Source: a bacterium (GTDB lineage Bacteria > Acidobacteriota > Thermoanaerobaculia > Multivoradales > J023). From it: a stretch of 64,000 nucleotides of DNA. Location of the stretch: the NCBI GenBank assembly GCA_024226315.1, contig JAAELT010000210.1, positions 1-64,000 of the forward strand, read 5' to 3'. Below the pieces are notes generated by a model. That model had not been told where the DNA came from and made no database searches. It was given only the letters and a program-made list of their open reading frames with translations. Below, piece by piece: positions 26,146-35,196 of this stretch (position 1 is the first letter of the stretch; every line of letters begins with the position of its first letter). The position numbers and the translations under genes are program-made.

Positions 26146-27369
26146 ATGCCGATGCAGATGCCGTCCGACGCCGACTCTTCCGGCCGTTCCCTCGGCCAGG
26201 AGGAACTCGATCTACTCACGCGGGTTATCGAATCGGGCACGCTCAACTGTACCAAAGGCACGGTGGTGCGCGAATTCGAGCAGGAGTTCGCGTCGTTCAT
26301 GGGCCTGCCGTTCTGCCGCTCCACGTCGTCGGGCACGGCGGCGGTGCACGCCGCGGTGGCGGCGATCGATCCCGAGCCCGGGGACGAGATCGTCACCACC
26401 CCGATAACCGACATGGGGGCGATCGCCGCGATTCTCTATCAGGCCGCGGTGCCGGTCTTTGCCGACGTCGACCCCCTGACCTACAACGTCACCGCCGACA
26501 CCCTGGCGGCGAAGATCACCGACCGCACGCGCGCGCTCGTCGTCACCCACCTGTTCGGCAATCCCTGTGACATGGCGGAGGTCATGGAGCTGGCGGCCGA
26601 GCGCGACCTGCCGGTGATCGAGGACTGCGCCCAGGCCTATTGCACGCGCTACCGCGACCAGTACGTGGGCACTTTCGGCGCCGTCGCCTGCTTCAGCCTG
26701 CAGCAGGGCAAGCACATCACCGCCGGCGAGGGCGGCATGGTGCTCGCCTCCGATCCCGAGCTGGCGCGGCGGATGACGCTCTTCATCGACAAGGCCTGGG
26801 GCTACGGCGATCCCAAGCCCGACCACTACTTCCTCGCCCCAAACTACCGCATGACCGAGCTCCAGGGCGCCGTCGCGCTGGCCCAGCTGCGCAAGCTCGA
26901 AGGCATGGTGGCGCAGCGTATCGCCACGGCCGATCTGCTGAGCGCAAAGATCGCCGGCGTCCCTGGGGTGTTCGCGCCGGTGGTGACTCCGGACAGCGTC
27001 CACACCTACTGGCGCTACGCCCTGCGGGTCGACTCCGAGACCCTGCCGGGCGGCGCCGTGGCCCTCGGTCGACGCATGCAGCAGGCGGGCGTCCTGTGCG
27101 CGCCGCGCTACGTGCAGAAGCCGGCCTTCGAGTGCCAGGTGCTGCGCGACCACCGGACCTTCGGCGACAGCGAGTTCCCCTACCGCTGCGCCCAGCGCGC
27201 GGATGCGCCGCCGGTGGTCTACGACCGCGCCGACACGCCGGGCTCGATCGAGGCGCTCGAGGGCGTGGTGGTTCTGGGGTGGAACGAGCGTTACCGTGAG
27301 GAGCACGTCACCTTCATCGCCGACACCATCCGCGAGGTCGCCGGAGAGCTGGCGGCGGGGGAGGGATGA
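26146..27369 (+). CDS. DegT/DnrJ/EryC1-type sugar aminotransferase
   Basis: A 407-residue PLP-dependent aminotransferase. The Schiff-base lysine is K189 in FSLQQGKHITAGEGGM; further landmarks are SSGTAAVHAAVAAI, VTHLFGNPCDMAEV, VIEDCAQAY and NYRMTELQGAVALAQL. These enzymes transfer an amino group from glutamate to a keto-sugar nucleotide. The start at 26146 has GAGGGGAG before it, whereas the frame upstream lacks family sequence. Its last four bases overlap the next gene, and with the following oxidoreductase and acetyltransferase it forms an operon that fits synthesis of a 3-amino (3-acetamido) sugar. Confidence 0.86.
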   Translation: MPMQMPSDADSSGRSLGQEELDLLTRVIESGTLNCTKGTVVREFEQEFASFMGLPFCRSTSSGTAAVHAAVAAIDPEPGDEIVTTPITDMGAIAAILYQAAVPVFADVDPLTYNVTADTLAAKITDRTRALVVTHLFGNPCDMAEVMELAAERDLPVIEDCAQAYCTRYRDQYVGTFGAVACFSLQQGKHITAGEGGMVLASDPELARRMTLFIDKAWGYGDPKPDHYFLAPNYRMTELQGAVALAQLRKLEGMVAQRIATADLLSAKIAGVPGVFAPVVTPDSVHTYWRYALRVDSETLPGGAVALGRRMQQAGVLCAPRYVQKPAFECQVLRDHRTFGDSEFPYRCAQRADAPPVVYDRADTPGSIEALEGVVVLGWNERYREEHVTFIADTIREVAGELAAGEG

Positions 27370-28388
27370 TGGCTGCTGCTGTGTCGACTACCCAGAGCCC
27401 GGTACGCTTTGCCATCGTCGGCTGCGGCGGCGTGGCGAACGCCCACATCGACGCCATCGCCGAGAGCGCCGACGCCGAGCTGACGGCAATCGTCGAGATT
27501 CGTCGCGAGCTCGGTGAGCAGCGGGCCAGCGCGCTGGGCTGCCGCGCCTTCACCGACTATCGGGATCCGGACCTGCGCGAGTTGGTCGACGTTGCGATCG
27601 TGTGCACGCCGCCCGCCACCCACTTCGAGATCGCGCGGCATTTCCTGGAGCTCGACCTCGCCGTGCTGTGCGAGAAGCCGCTCACCATCGAGGCCGCCGA
27701 GGCCCAGGAGCTGGTGAAGGTGGCCCGCAGCCACGACGCGCTGCTGATGATGGCGTCGAAGTTTCGCTACGTCGCCGACGTGTTGGAGGCCAAGTCGATC
27801 GTCGACAGCGGCAAGCTCGGGCGGCTGGTGCTGTACGAGAACGCCTTCTGTTCGAGTGTCGACATGTCGGGGCGCTGGAACTCCGACCGCGAGCTCGCGG
27901 GCGGCGGTGTGTTGATCGACAATGGCACCCACTCGGTCGACATCGCCCGCTACCTGCTCGGCCCGGTCGACAAGATCCGCGCCCAGCCCGGCAACTCGGT
28001 GCAGGGCCTCGAGGTCGAGGACACCATGCAGCTGCGGTTCCTGACCACCGGCGGCGTCATCTGCACGGTGGACCTCTCCTGGAGCCTCAACAAGGAGTCG
28101 GAGCACTACATCTCGATCTACGGCTCCGACGGCACCGTGCAGATCGGCTGGCAGGGCTCCCGGTATCGCCTCCGCGGCGATGGCGAGTGGACGACCTTCG
28201 GCAGCGGCTACAACAAGGCGGCCGCCTTCGGTCGCCAGCTCGAGAACGTCGTGCGCAGCCTGCGTGGCGAGGAAGAGCCGCTGATCCGCCCCTACGACGC
28301 CTGGGCCTCGGTGCAGGTGATCGAGGCGGCCTACCGCTCGGTGGGCGCCGACCTGTGGGCCGAGGTCGAGTCGCAGGCCACCGTATGA
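27366..28388 (+). CDS. Gfo/Idh/MocA-family sugar-nucleotide dehydrogenase
   Basis: A 340-residue NAD(P)-dependent oxidoreductase. The N-terminal Rossmann fold opens with FAIVGCGGVANAHIDAI; the conserved active-site motif is LCEKPLT, and GGGVLIDNGTHSVDIARYL is the substrate-side signature. In WlbA/WbpB-type pathways such an enzyme oxidises C3 of UDP-N-acetyl-glucosaminuronate, giving the keto sugar that the preceding aminotransferase uses. It overlaps the genes on both sides by 4 bases (ATGA), indicating tight translational coupling. The assignment to the 3-dehydrogenase step is inferred from the gene set. Confidence 0.85.
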   Translation: MMAAAVSTTQSPVRFAIVGCGGVANAHIDAIAESADAELTAIVEIRRELGEQRASALGCRAFTDYRDPDLRELVDVAIVCTPPATHFEIARHFLELDLAVLCEKPLTIEAAEAQELVKVARSHDALLMMASKFRYVADVLEAKSIVDSGKLGRLVLYENAFCSSVDMSGRWNSDRELAGGGVLIDNGTHSVDIARYLLGPVDKIRAQPGNSVQGLEVEDTMQLRFLTTGGVICTVDLSWSLNKESEHYISIYGSDGTVQIGWQGSRYRLRGDGEWTTFGSGYNKAAAFGRQLENVVRSLRGEEEPLIRPYDAWASVQVIEAAYRSVGADLWAEVESQATV

Positions 28389-29020
28389 CCGCAGAGCGCC
28401 CCGATCCCTACTGGGCGCACCCGACGGCGATCGTCGAAGACGGTGTGCGTGCCGGCGCCGGCACCCGGATCTGGGATGGCGTCCATATCCGGCACGGGGC
28501 TCGGCTGGGAGAGTCCTGCATCGTCGGCGAGAAGACCTACATTGCCTACGACGTCGCGATCGGCAGCTTCGTCAAGATCAATGCCTGCGTCTACATCTGC
28601 GCCGGCGTCACGATAGAGGACTTCTGCATGATCTCCGCCCACACCGTGTTCACCAACGACCGCTACCCGCGCGCCGGCAACGCCGATCTCAGCGGCCTCG
28701 AGACCTCCGAGCCCACCGAGGAGACGCTCCAGACCCTGGTGCGGCGCGGTACGACGATTGGCGCGGGCGCCACCATCGGCCCGGGCCTCACCCTCGGCGA
28801 GCTCTCGATGGTCGGCATGGGTTCGGTGGTGACCCGTGACGTGGCGGCGCATCAGCTGGTGGTCGGCAACCCGGCGCGTCCCGCCGGCTGGGTGTGCCGG
28901 TGTGGCGAGCGACTGGCGCTGCCCGCCGAGGCGCCGACCGACGACAGGCTCAGTGCGAGCTGCGAACGATGCGAGCGCGCCTTCACGCTGGGCGAATCGG
29001 GGATCGTCGAGACAGCGTAG
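28385..29020 (+). CDS. Left-handed beta-helix N-acetyltransferase (WbpD/WlbB-like)
   Basis: A 211-residue hexapeptide-repeat acetyltransferase. The repeats run from HPTAIVEDGVRAGAGTRIWD through GSFVKINACVYICAGVTIED to GAGATIGPGLTLGELSMVGM and VVGNPARPAGWV. Its C-terminus carries a CxC...CxxC pair (CRCGERLAL and CERCERAF), a zinc ribbon-like tail that is not universal in the family. WbpD/WlbB relatives acetylate the 3-amino group of UDP-2-acetamido-3-amino-glucuronate. Operon position after the aminotransferase and dehydrogenase supports that step. Confidence 0.84.
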   Translation: MTAERPDPYWAHPTAIVEDGVRAGAGTRIWDGVHIRHGARLGESCIVGEKTYIAYDVAIGSFVKINACVYICAGVTIEDFCMISAHTVFTNDRYPRAGNADLSGLETSEPTEETLQTLVRRGTTIGAGATIGPGLTLGELSMVGMGSVVTRDVAAHQLVVGNPARPAGWVCRCGERLALPAEAPTDDRLSASCERCERAFTLGESGIVETA

Positions 29021-29032
29021 GCACCGGCGCGG

Positions 29033-30043
29033 CTACTCGTCCTGCGTGCCTTTCGCACCCTTCCATAGCCGGCGGCCGAAGGCGAGCTCGAGCTCGCGGC
29101 GGGAGAAGGTCTGAGTGACGCTCTTGGTGCGGATGCGCGGCACCTTCAGGTGAAGCAGCCGGAACAGACCGGCGACCGGCGCCGGCATCGGGCCGCCGGC
29201 GTGCTCATTCAGGATCTTCTGGTGGCTGCCCTGCACCCGCTCGACGATCTTCTTCGCCAGGAAGGCCATGTAGTGAAAGTCGCTGGCCAGTCCGGCGCTG
29301 AGCTCATCATCTGGCACCTCCACCAGGCGGGCGTAGATCTTCTCGAGCCGCTCGGCGTCTTCCGCGCCGGCCGTGGCGAGCTCCTTCACTGCCGCCGAGC
29401 GCCCAGTCAGGCCGGCGATCAATCCTTGATGTTCGAGCAGCTTGTGGCACAGCCGCTCGAGCTGTACACGGTGCTCGGGGCCGAGCCGGGTGCTCCAGTC
29501 GATCACGCTGGCCTCCAGCGCCTCGACCGCCTTTTCCCAGGGGTCGGAAGCGCCCTGCTCTAGCAGGCCCTGCCCGAGCGTGCGGAAGTGGCGCTCGTTG
29601 AGCAGGCCGGCGATGTTCTTCTCGGCCTCGGTGGAGTTGGTGGCCTGGTTGAACGGATCGCGCACCGCCGTGCGAATCGCCAACCCTTCAATGAGCTCCG
29701 AGATCCGGCCGCGGACCGAGATCAGGCTTTCCTTGACGTGCTCGAGGTTGGCGGCCGGCCGCAGCTTGCCGACCTCTCGCGTCCACTCGTCGGCCTCGTT
29801 CTCGATCGCCACCCACTCGTCGAGCTTGGTGATGCCGACGAACTGCACGTTGCCGATCTCCGGCAGGCGCGCGAGGCCGGCGGTGAGGTCGGCCACCAGC
29901 CCCAGCAGCGCCTCTTTGGCCTTCTCCAGTGTCGGCGGGTCTTCAGCCAGCCAGACGTCGTGCGGCTGGAGCTCGCGCTGGCTCATTCTTTCGAAGGAGC
30001 TTTCGGCGAGTCTCTGGAGCTGAAGATATGGTGACGCAGACAT
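29033..30043 (-). CDS. Hypothetical helical protein
   Basis: A 336-residue cytoplasmic-looking protein I do not recognise. It lacks a signal peptide and membrane helices and appears almost wholly helical; charged heptad-like stretches include EKAKEALLGLVADLTAGLARL, NLEHVKESLISVRGRISELIE and HRVQLERLCHKLLEHQGLIA. The C-terminus is basic (PRIRTKSVTQTFSRRELELAFGRRLWKG). Its stop lies 12 bases from that of the acetyltransferase operon, convergent. In length and helical character it recalls the unknown protein at 12828-13883, but I see no clear sequence match between them. Confidence 0.6.
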   Translation of the reverse strand: MSASPYLQLQRLAESSFERMSQRELQPHDVWLAEDPPTLEKAKEALLGLVADLTAGLARLPEIGNVQFVGITKLDEWVAIENEADEWTREVGKLRPAANLEHVKESLISVRGRISELIEGLAIRTAVRDPFNQATNSTEAEKNIAGLLNERHFRTLGQGLLEQGASDPWEKAVEALEASVIDWSTRLGPEHRVQLERLCHKLLEHQGLIAGLTGRSAAVKELATAGAEDAERLEKIYARLVEVPDDELSAGLASDFHYMAFLAKKIVERVQGSHQKILNEHAGGPMPAPVAGLFRLLHLKVPRIRTKSVTQTFSRRELELAFGRRLWKGAKGTQDE

Positions 30044-30125
30044 CCCATTCCAGTATAGCGAGTCGTCAATAGAAATTCGGGTGCAAAACCTCTGCGCACG
30101 AGCTCGAGGAACGATCGCAGCAGTC

Positions 30126-32801
30126 TCAAAACGGCATCAACGTGAACGGCGGCTCGGCGGCGTGGACGTTGCGGGCAAGGACGCGGATCGGGGCGAAGAA
30201 TCCGGGCCGCGGCTTACGCACGGTGACGGCAAGTACTAGCGGTTCGTTGTCGTCCGCGGCCTCGCCGTTGGGCGGCGCGATGGCGAGGCGGAGGCGGTAG
30301 TCGCCGGGCGGAAGGGGGGAGCTGGTGTCGGCGCGCGGGTCGACGGCGACGCCCAGGTGCAGGACGCGGCCGGGCAGGACGGGGCGGGCGACGTCGACGG
30401 CCACCGTGCCGACGGCGGGGCTGTCGGCGGTTGGTCTGCTGCTGGATGCGTGCCAGGTGGCGAGGAGGCGGGGCGGCGGGGTGGCTTCGCCGCCGAGGCG
30501 GCCGAGCCAGGGGTGATCGCCGGTGTTGGCGACGCGTAGGGTCAGGACGAGGGGCTCCCGGGAGGTCGCGACCAGGTCGTCGGTCGAGCCGATCGTGTCC
30601 AGACGGTAGTGCAGCGGGCCGGCCGCGGGGGGCTCGGCGAGGGCGGCCATCTCCTCGGTGTCGAGCAGGTAGATGGCGCGGATCAGAACGCCGCGGTTGT
30701 AGGGACGCTCGGCGCCGTAGAAGAGTGCATTGTGGGGCGAGCGGTCGCTCTTGATCTTGACGTAGACGGATTTGTCCAGCTTGAAGCGCTGCAGCGGCAG
30801 GGTGCGCGACCAGCCGCCTGAGGGGATCCGGGTCTCGATCAGCTCCAGGTCGTTGATTTCCAGGTCCAGGTCTGTGTCGTCCTGGCCGGTCGCGGCGATG
30901 TCGATGTGCAGGGCCACCGGCGGGGCGCCGGTGAACGGGATCCTCAGCTCGCCGCGACCGCGGGTCCAGCGCATGGGCTCGGCGCCGCGCCACAGCTCGC
31001 GCTCGGAGAAGCCGTCTTCCCACACTGACCAGATCGATTGCGCGCCGTAGGCAACGGAGCGAATGTCGGGTGGCTGGTAGAGGCGCTCCTGCTCCTCCCC
31101 GGGCATCACCCACAGCGCGTAGTCGGTGTCGCGGTCGGCGGCCAGGAAGCGGGCACGGTGGCGCTTGGCGCGCTGCCAGGCGCGGTGGGCGATCACCACG
31201 GGCGTCGTCGGCTTCTCGCGCCGGCGGTCGGAGAAGTTCTGGATCTCGACGCGGCGGATCATGTCGGCCCAGCGGCCGGTGCGCATGCGCGAGGCGTCGA
31301 TCGAGACGGCGTCGATGCCGCCGGCGGCGGCGACCATGGGGGGCAGGGAGCGGCGGTACTGGCGCTGCTGGCGGCGGCCGAAATAATGGGTCGAGAGGTC
31401 GGCCGAGATGATCAAGAACGACAGCGCGACGATGCCCTGGAGCAGCAGCGCGCGGCGCCTGAAGGCGTAGTGGACAGTGCCCCACACGATTGCCAGAAGC
31501 AGCGTGCCGAGCACCGGGTGGATCAGCCAGGCGTCGTCGCGAAGGAACCAGCGCACGCCGAAGACGCCGTAAGTCCGAGGATCGTCGGCCAGCTCCTCCA
31601 TGCCACGGCCCAGGACCATGATCGTGCCGCAGACGAACATGACGATGAGCGAGTTCGGCACGGTGCGTGACGTCGATACCGAACCTCGAAGCTTCTCCGG
31701 CGACAGTGCCGCCAGGCCGGCGGCCAGGAACAGGGCCAGGAAACCCTCGTTGATGCGGCCGAAGAAGTAGAACTCGGAGCTCACCGGCATGATCGGGTTG
31801 CGCGGGAAGTAGATGGCGCAGGTGGTGAAGATCGCCCCGGCGGTGGCGAGCAGGAACAGCACGCCGTGCACCGTGGCTGTTCCCGGGCCGCTCTTCCAGA
31901 TCTCGTTTCGGCTCGTCCAGGCCAGTTTCACCAGCATCGCCACGGCAACGCCGAACAGGCCGTAGGTGGCCACCAGCAGGTACCAGAGCTGTCCCGGCAC
32001 CTGGAGCAGGAAGTCGACCCAGCCCGGGACGTCGAGAAACTTCTCGAGTACGTCGGTGAGCGGCCGCGAGACGCCGCCGCCGCGGTAGACGGCGGCGTAG
32101 ACGTCTTCCTTGAGCGCACCGACGGCCACATAGCCGAGCGCGGCGGCGCCGATGGCGACGGCGGCGACGTGCTTGCGCAAGTGGCCGATCACCGCCAACA
32201 GCGCGACCTGGGTGACCGCCACCGCCATCACCAGGAGCGCTCGTTCGTGGACGGCGTAGAGGATGGCCGAGCCGAAGCCCAGGAGCGCCGCCGTGAGCAG
32301 TCCCTGCCGGCGGTAGAGCCGCCAGGCGAGGATCACCAGCGTCGCGTACAGCGGCACGAAGGCGTGCTGGGTGAGCGCCATGCCGGCGATCACCAGGTAG
32401 GCCGGGTAGACGCCCACCGCCACGGCCGCCGGCACCGCGTATCGCTCCGAGACGCCGAGGATGCGGCGCAGGAAGACGAGCGCCGGGAAGACGACCGCGC
32501 TCGCCATCAGCGAGTTGAGCAACAGCAGAGCGAAGCCCAGCTGGCCAAAGTCTTCGAACCAGCGGAACAACGGCGAGATCAGCAGCGGATAGCCGACCGG
32601 GAAGACGAAGGTGTCCGCCAGGTTCGGCACCGGCCCGACGCTGGCCAGGTAGCGCGCCATCTCACGGTAGATGACTTCGTCCGGATGTACGGTCGGGTAG
32701 TAGCCGTTGCCGCCGATCGCCAGATGGACCGCGACCAGGCCGAAGTACGGCAGCAGCCAGACGCGGATCCAAGGCCAGTGAATGCTGGGGAGTTTCGCCA
32801 T
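30126..32801 (-). CDS. GT-C type membrane glycosyltransferase-like protein
   Basis: An 891-residue protein. The first ~470 residues hold about twelve hydrophobic helices with the GT-C-like acidic motif in the first periplasmic loop (YYPTVHPDEVIYREMARYL), as in glycosyltransferase 39-type enzymes that use lipid-linked sugars. The remaining ~420 residues are soluble and presumably periplasmic; they contain a beta-rich, carbohydrate-binding-like part (ELRIPFTGAPPVALHIDIAA) and an Ig-like C-terminus (LVLTLRVANTGDHPWLG). It is followed at 6 bases' distance by the GT2 gene on its 5' side, so both belong to one transcript in the glycan locus. Confidence 0.72.
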   Translation of the reverse strand: MAKLPSIHWPWIRVWLLPYFGLVAVHLAIGGNGYYPTVHPDEVIYREMARYLASVGPVPNLADTFVFPVGYPLLISPLFRWFEDFGQLGFALLLLNSLMASAVVFPALVFLRRILGVSERYAVPAAVAVGVYPAYLVIAGMALTQHAFVPLYATLVILAWRLYRRQGLLTAALLGFGSAILYAVHERALLVMAVAVTQVALLAVIGHLRKHVAAVAIGAAALGYVAVGALKEDVYAAVYRGGGVSRPLTDVLEKFLDVPGWVDFLLQVPGQLWYLLVATYGLFGVAVAMLVKLAWTSRNEIWKSGPGTATVHGVLFLLATAGAIFTTCAIYFPRNPIMPVSSEFYFFGRINEGFLALFLAAGLAALSPEKLRGSVSTSRTVPNSLIVMFVCGTIMVLGRGMEELADDPRTYGVFGVRWFLRDDAWLIHPVLGTLLLAIVWGTVHYAFRRRALLLQGIVALSFLIISADLSTHYFGRRQQRQYRRSLPPMVAAAGGIDAVSIDASRMRTGRWADMIRRVEIQNFSDRRREKPTTPVVIAHRAWQRAKRHRARFLAADRDTDYALWVMPGEEQERLYQPPDIRSVAYGAQSIWSVWEDGFSERELWRGAEPMRWTRGRGELRIPFTGAPPVALHIDIAATGQDDTDLDLEINDLELIETRIPSGGWSRTLPLQRFKLDKSVYVKIKSDRSPHNALFYGAERPYNRGVLIRAIYLLDTEEMAALAEPPAAGPLHYRLDTIGSTDDLVATSREPLVLTLRVANTGDHPWLGRLGGEATPPPRLLATWHASSSRPTADSPAVGTVAVDVARPVLPGRVLHLGVAVDPRADTSSPLPPGDYRLRLAIAPPNGEAADDNEPLVLAVTVRKPRPGFFAPIRVLARNVHAAEPPFTLMPF

Positions 32802-32807
32802 CTCCCG

Positions 32808-33944
32808 CTACCGTGGCCCGGATCGCCGTTCGACGCCGGGATCTTCCCACCGGTCGCGGCGCGAATGACCGTGGATGGTCGTGCCCAGGTGGAAGAGCTC
32901 CTCGAAGTAGGCCCGCGCCTGCAGCGCCAGTACGCCGAGGCCGATCATCTGGACGCCCAGCATCAGCGCGATGCCGCCGACCACGAAGGTGTGGGGGAAC
33001 TGGCGGAACGCCGCCTCCACCGCGGCCGATGCGCGGTCGAAGATCCACATCTCGCCGGGCAGCGCCAGGTACTCACCCAGGAAGTGCACCAGCATCCAGG
33101 CGTTGACGTAGACGGCGAACAGCAGGATCAGGATGCCGGGCGCCACCAGCAGGGTGACCGGCCGGAACAGGAATCCCGACATCAGCACCGATGCTGTCTG
33201 ACGCGCCATTTTCATGCTCGAGCTGCGCTGTGCCGAACTGCCCTGTGCCGCGGGCTCCCGCGGCTTGGCCGGCCGCCACTCCAGGCGCGCCGGGATCTCC
33301 TCGATGCGCTCACGCAGCAGCACCGCCTTGTAGATGATCTCGGGGTTGATCTCCATGCCGGTGGCCCGCGGATCGAGCCGTCGCAGCAGCTCCGCGGAGT
33401 ACACGCGCACCATGCCGGTGAGGGTCGAGATCCTCGCGGTGGTGGCCACCGACAAGAGGCGATTGGCCCAGCGGCTGGCGAGCAGGCGCTTGAGAGGCAC
33501 GTTGGCGACGCTGCCGCCGGCCATGTACGGTGACGCCACCACCACGCTCGCGCCGCTGTCGAGGATGCGCTCCAGCAGCCTCTCGATGTGATCCGGCGTG
33601 TAGCTGAGGTCGACGTCGAAGGTGACGACGTACTCACCCCGGCAATGCTCGAAGGCGGTGCGCAGCGCCCGGCCGAGGCCGAGGTTGACGCGGTGGTGGA
33701 CGACCCGGACGTTCTCCCGATCCTCGGCGAAAGCGTCCGCCAGCTCAGCCGTCCGGTCGCGACTGCCGTCGTCGACGATCACCAGCTCCCATCTGAAGCG
33801 ATCCTCGAGCGACTCCATGTAGGAGCACAGGATCCCGAGGTTCTCGGTGAGGATCGCTTCCTCGTTGTAGGCTGGCGTCACCAGCGACACGACGGGACGA
33901 TCGTCCCGCGCCCAGTCTGTCGAGGACCCATTGCCTTGGGGCAT
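32808..33944 (-). CDS. GT2 family glycosyltransferase with membrane anchor
   Basis: A 378-residue polyprenyl-phosphate-sugar synthase-like protein (DPM1/GtrB/ArnC group). The GT-A domain shows VSLVTPAYNEE, IVDDGSRDRT and the DVDLS metal-binding motif in VVTFDVDLSYTP. The C-terminal ~130 residues contain two hydrophobic segments (LVAPGILILLFAVYVNAWM and FVVGGIALMLGVQMIGLGVL). It would load a sugar from a nucleotide onto undecaprenyl phosphate for the GT-C protein encoded next. I start it at MPQGNGSS (33944); the frame stays open far upstream but antisense to the epimerase gene. It diverges from that gene over only 30 bases. Confidence 0.86.
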   Translation of the reverse strand: MPQGNGSSTDWARDDRPVVSLVTPAYNEEAILTENLGILCSYMESLEDRFRWELVIVDDGSRDRTAELADAFAEDRENVRVVHHRVNLGLGRALRTAFEHCRGEYVVTFDVDLSYTPDHIERLLERILDSGASVVVASPYMAGGSVANVPLKRLLASRWANRLLSVATTARISTLTGMVRVYSAELLRRLDPRATGMEINPEIIYKAVLLRERIEEIPARLEWRPAKPREPAAQGSSAQRSSSMKMARQTASVLMSGFLFRPVTLLVAPGILILLFAVYVNAWMLVHFLGEYLALPGEMWIFDRASAAVEAAFRQFPHTFVVGGIALMLGVQMIGLGVLALQARAYFEELFHLGTTIHGHSRRDRWEDPGVERRSGPR

Positions 33945-33974
33945 CTCTACCTCCGGATGAGGCGTGACGATACC

Positions 33975-35099
33975 ATGGCACGCATGAGCGATCCCGTCAG
34001 GATCCTGGTGCTCTACGGCACGCGCCCGGAAGCGATCAAGATGGCGCCCGTGATCGAGGCGCTGCGCCGCCGGCCGGCGGCGATCGAACCGATCGTGTGC
34101 ACCACCGGCCAGCATCGCGAGATGGTCGACCAGGTACAGGAGATCCTCGGTATCAGGCCGGACTTCGACCTCGACCTGATGCGTCCGGACCAGGGCCTCA
34201 ACGAGCTGACCTCGCGCGCCTTCGCGGCGCTCGACGGCGTGCTCAGCGAGCGCCGCCCCGACTGGCTCCTGGTACAGGGCGACACCACCACCGCCATGGT
34301 CGGCGCCCTGGCCGCCTTCCACCGCGGCGTGCGTGTGGGTCACGTGGAGGCCGGTCTGCGTACCGGGGATCTGCGCGAGCCCTTCCCGGAAGAGGCCAAT
34401 CGCCGCACCATCGACGTCGTGGCCGAGGCGCTGTTCGCGCCTACCCGGCGGGCCCACGACGCCCTGCGCTCCGAAGGCGTAGCCGCCGATCGGGTGTTCC
34501 TGACCGGCAATACCGTGGTCGACGCGCTGCGCGGCCTCGCCGCCCGGCTGCCGGCCCCGGACGGCGGGATGGAGGTGTTGATCTCGATCCACCGGCGCGA
34601 GAGCTTCGGCGAGCGTCAACGAGAGATCTTCGCCGCCCTGCGCGAGCTCGCGAGCTCGTTTCCGGCCGCGCGGTTCGTCTACCCCGTGCACCGCAACCCG
34701 AAAGTCCGCGAGCCCGCCCACCAGCTGCTCGGCGGTCTGCCCAACCTCGAGCTGCACGAGCCCTTCGACTACCTGGAGTTGCTCACCCACCTCAACGCTG
34801 CACGGCTGGTGCTCACCGACAGCGGCGGCATCCAGGAAGAGGCGCCGGTGTTCGGCGTGCCCGCCCTGGTGCTGCGCGACAAGACCGAACGGCCCGAAGG
34901 CGTCGAGGCCGGGGTGGCCCGCCTGGTGGGCACCGATCGCGGCAGGATCGTCGCCGAGGCCAGCGCCCTGCTCACCGACGACAACGCCCACGCGCGCATG
35001 GCCCGGCAGGTCGATCTCTACGGCGACGGCAAGGCGGCCGAACGGATCGCGGCGGTGTTGGCGGGCGAGGAGTTTGTGCCGTTCGAAGCGGTGGTGTAG
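33975..35099 (+). CDS. wecB: UDP-N-acetylglucosamine 2-epimerase (non-hydrolysing)
   Basis: A 374-residue epimerase of the WecB/MnaA family, a GT-B fold that interconverts UDP-GlcNAc-type and UDP-ManNAc-type sugars. Conserved blocks are GTRPEAIKMAPV, QGDTTTAMVGALAAF, GHVEAGLRTGDLREPFPEE, EEANRRTIDVVA and LTDSGGIQEEAP. In a locus with a 3-aminotransferase, 3-dehydrogenase and N-acetyltransferase it could be the WbpI/WlbD-type 2-epimerase acting on UDP-2,3-diacetamido-glucuronate rather than UDP-GlcNAc. ATG 33984 is an alternative start; 33975 sits better with the GGATGAGG upstream. Confidence 0.88.
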   Translation: MARMSDPVRILVLYGTRPEAIKMAPVIEALRRRPAAIEPIVCTTGQHREMVDQVQEILGIRPDFDLDLMRPDQGLNELTSRAFAALDGVLSERRPDWLLVQGDTTTAMVGALAAFHRGVRVGHVEAGLRTGDLREPFPEEANRRTIDVVAEALFAPTRRAHDALRSEGVAADRVFLTGNTVVDALRGLAARLPAPDGGMEVLISIHRRESFGERQREIFAALRELASSFPAARFVYPVHRNPKVREPAHQLLGGLPNLELHEPFDYLELLTHLNAARLVLTDSGGIQEEAPVFGVPALVLRDKTERPEGVEAGVARLVGTDRGRIVAEASALLTDDNAHARMARQVDLYGDGKAAERIAAVLAGEEFVPFEAVV

Positions 35100-35196
35100 C
35101 CGACCTGAAACCGGGGCGTGAGCCCGTACCCCACGCCGGAGGCGAACAGCCTGAGTGTAGGCTCCGGGGCATCGGGGTCCGGGGGTGGCTCATGTC

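Noticed and set aside
12828-30043. The two unknown helical proteins (12828-13883 and 29033-30043) as paralogues
   Set aside because: They agree in size and helical nature, but I could not line up any motif between them.
31866-33533. A long plus-strand frame opposite the glycosyltransferase genes
   Set aside because: Composition is typical of antisense GC-skewed frames; the GT-C and GT2 motifs on the minus strand are decisive.
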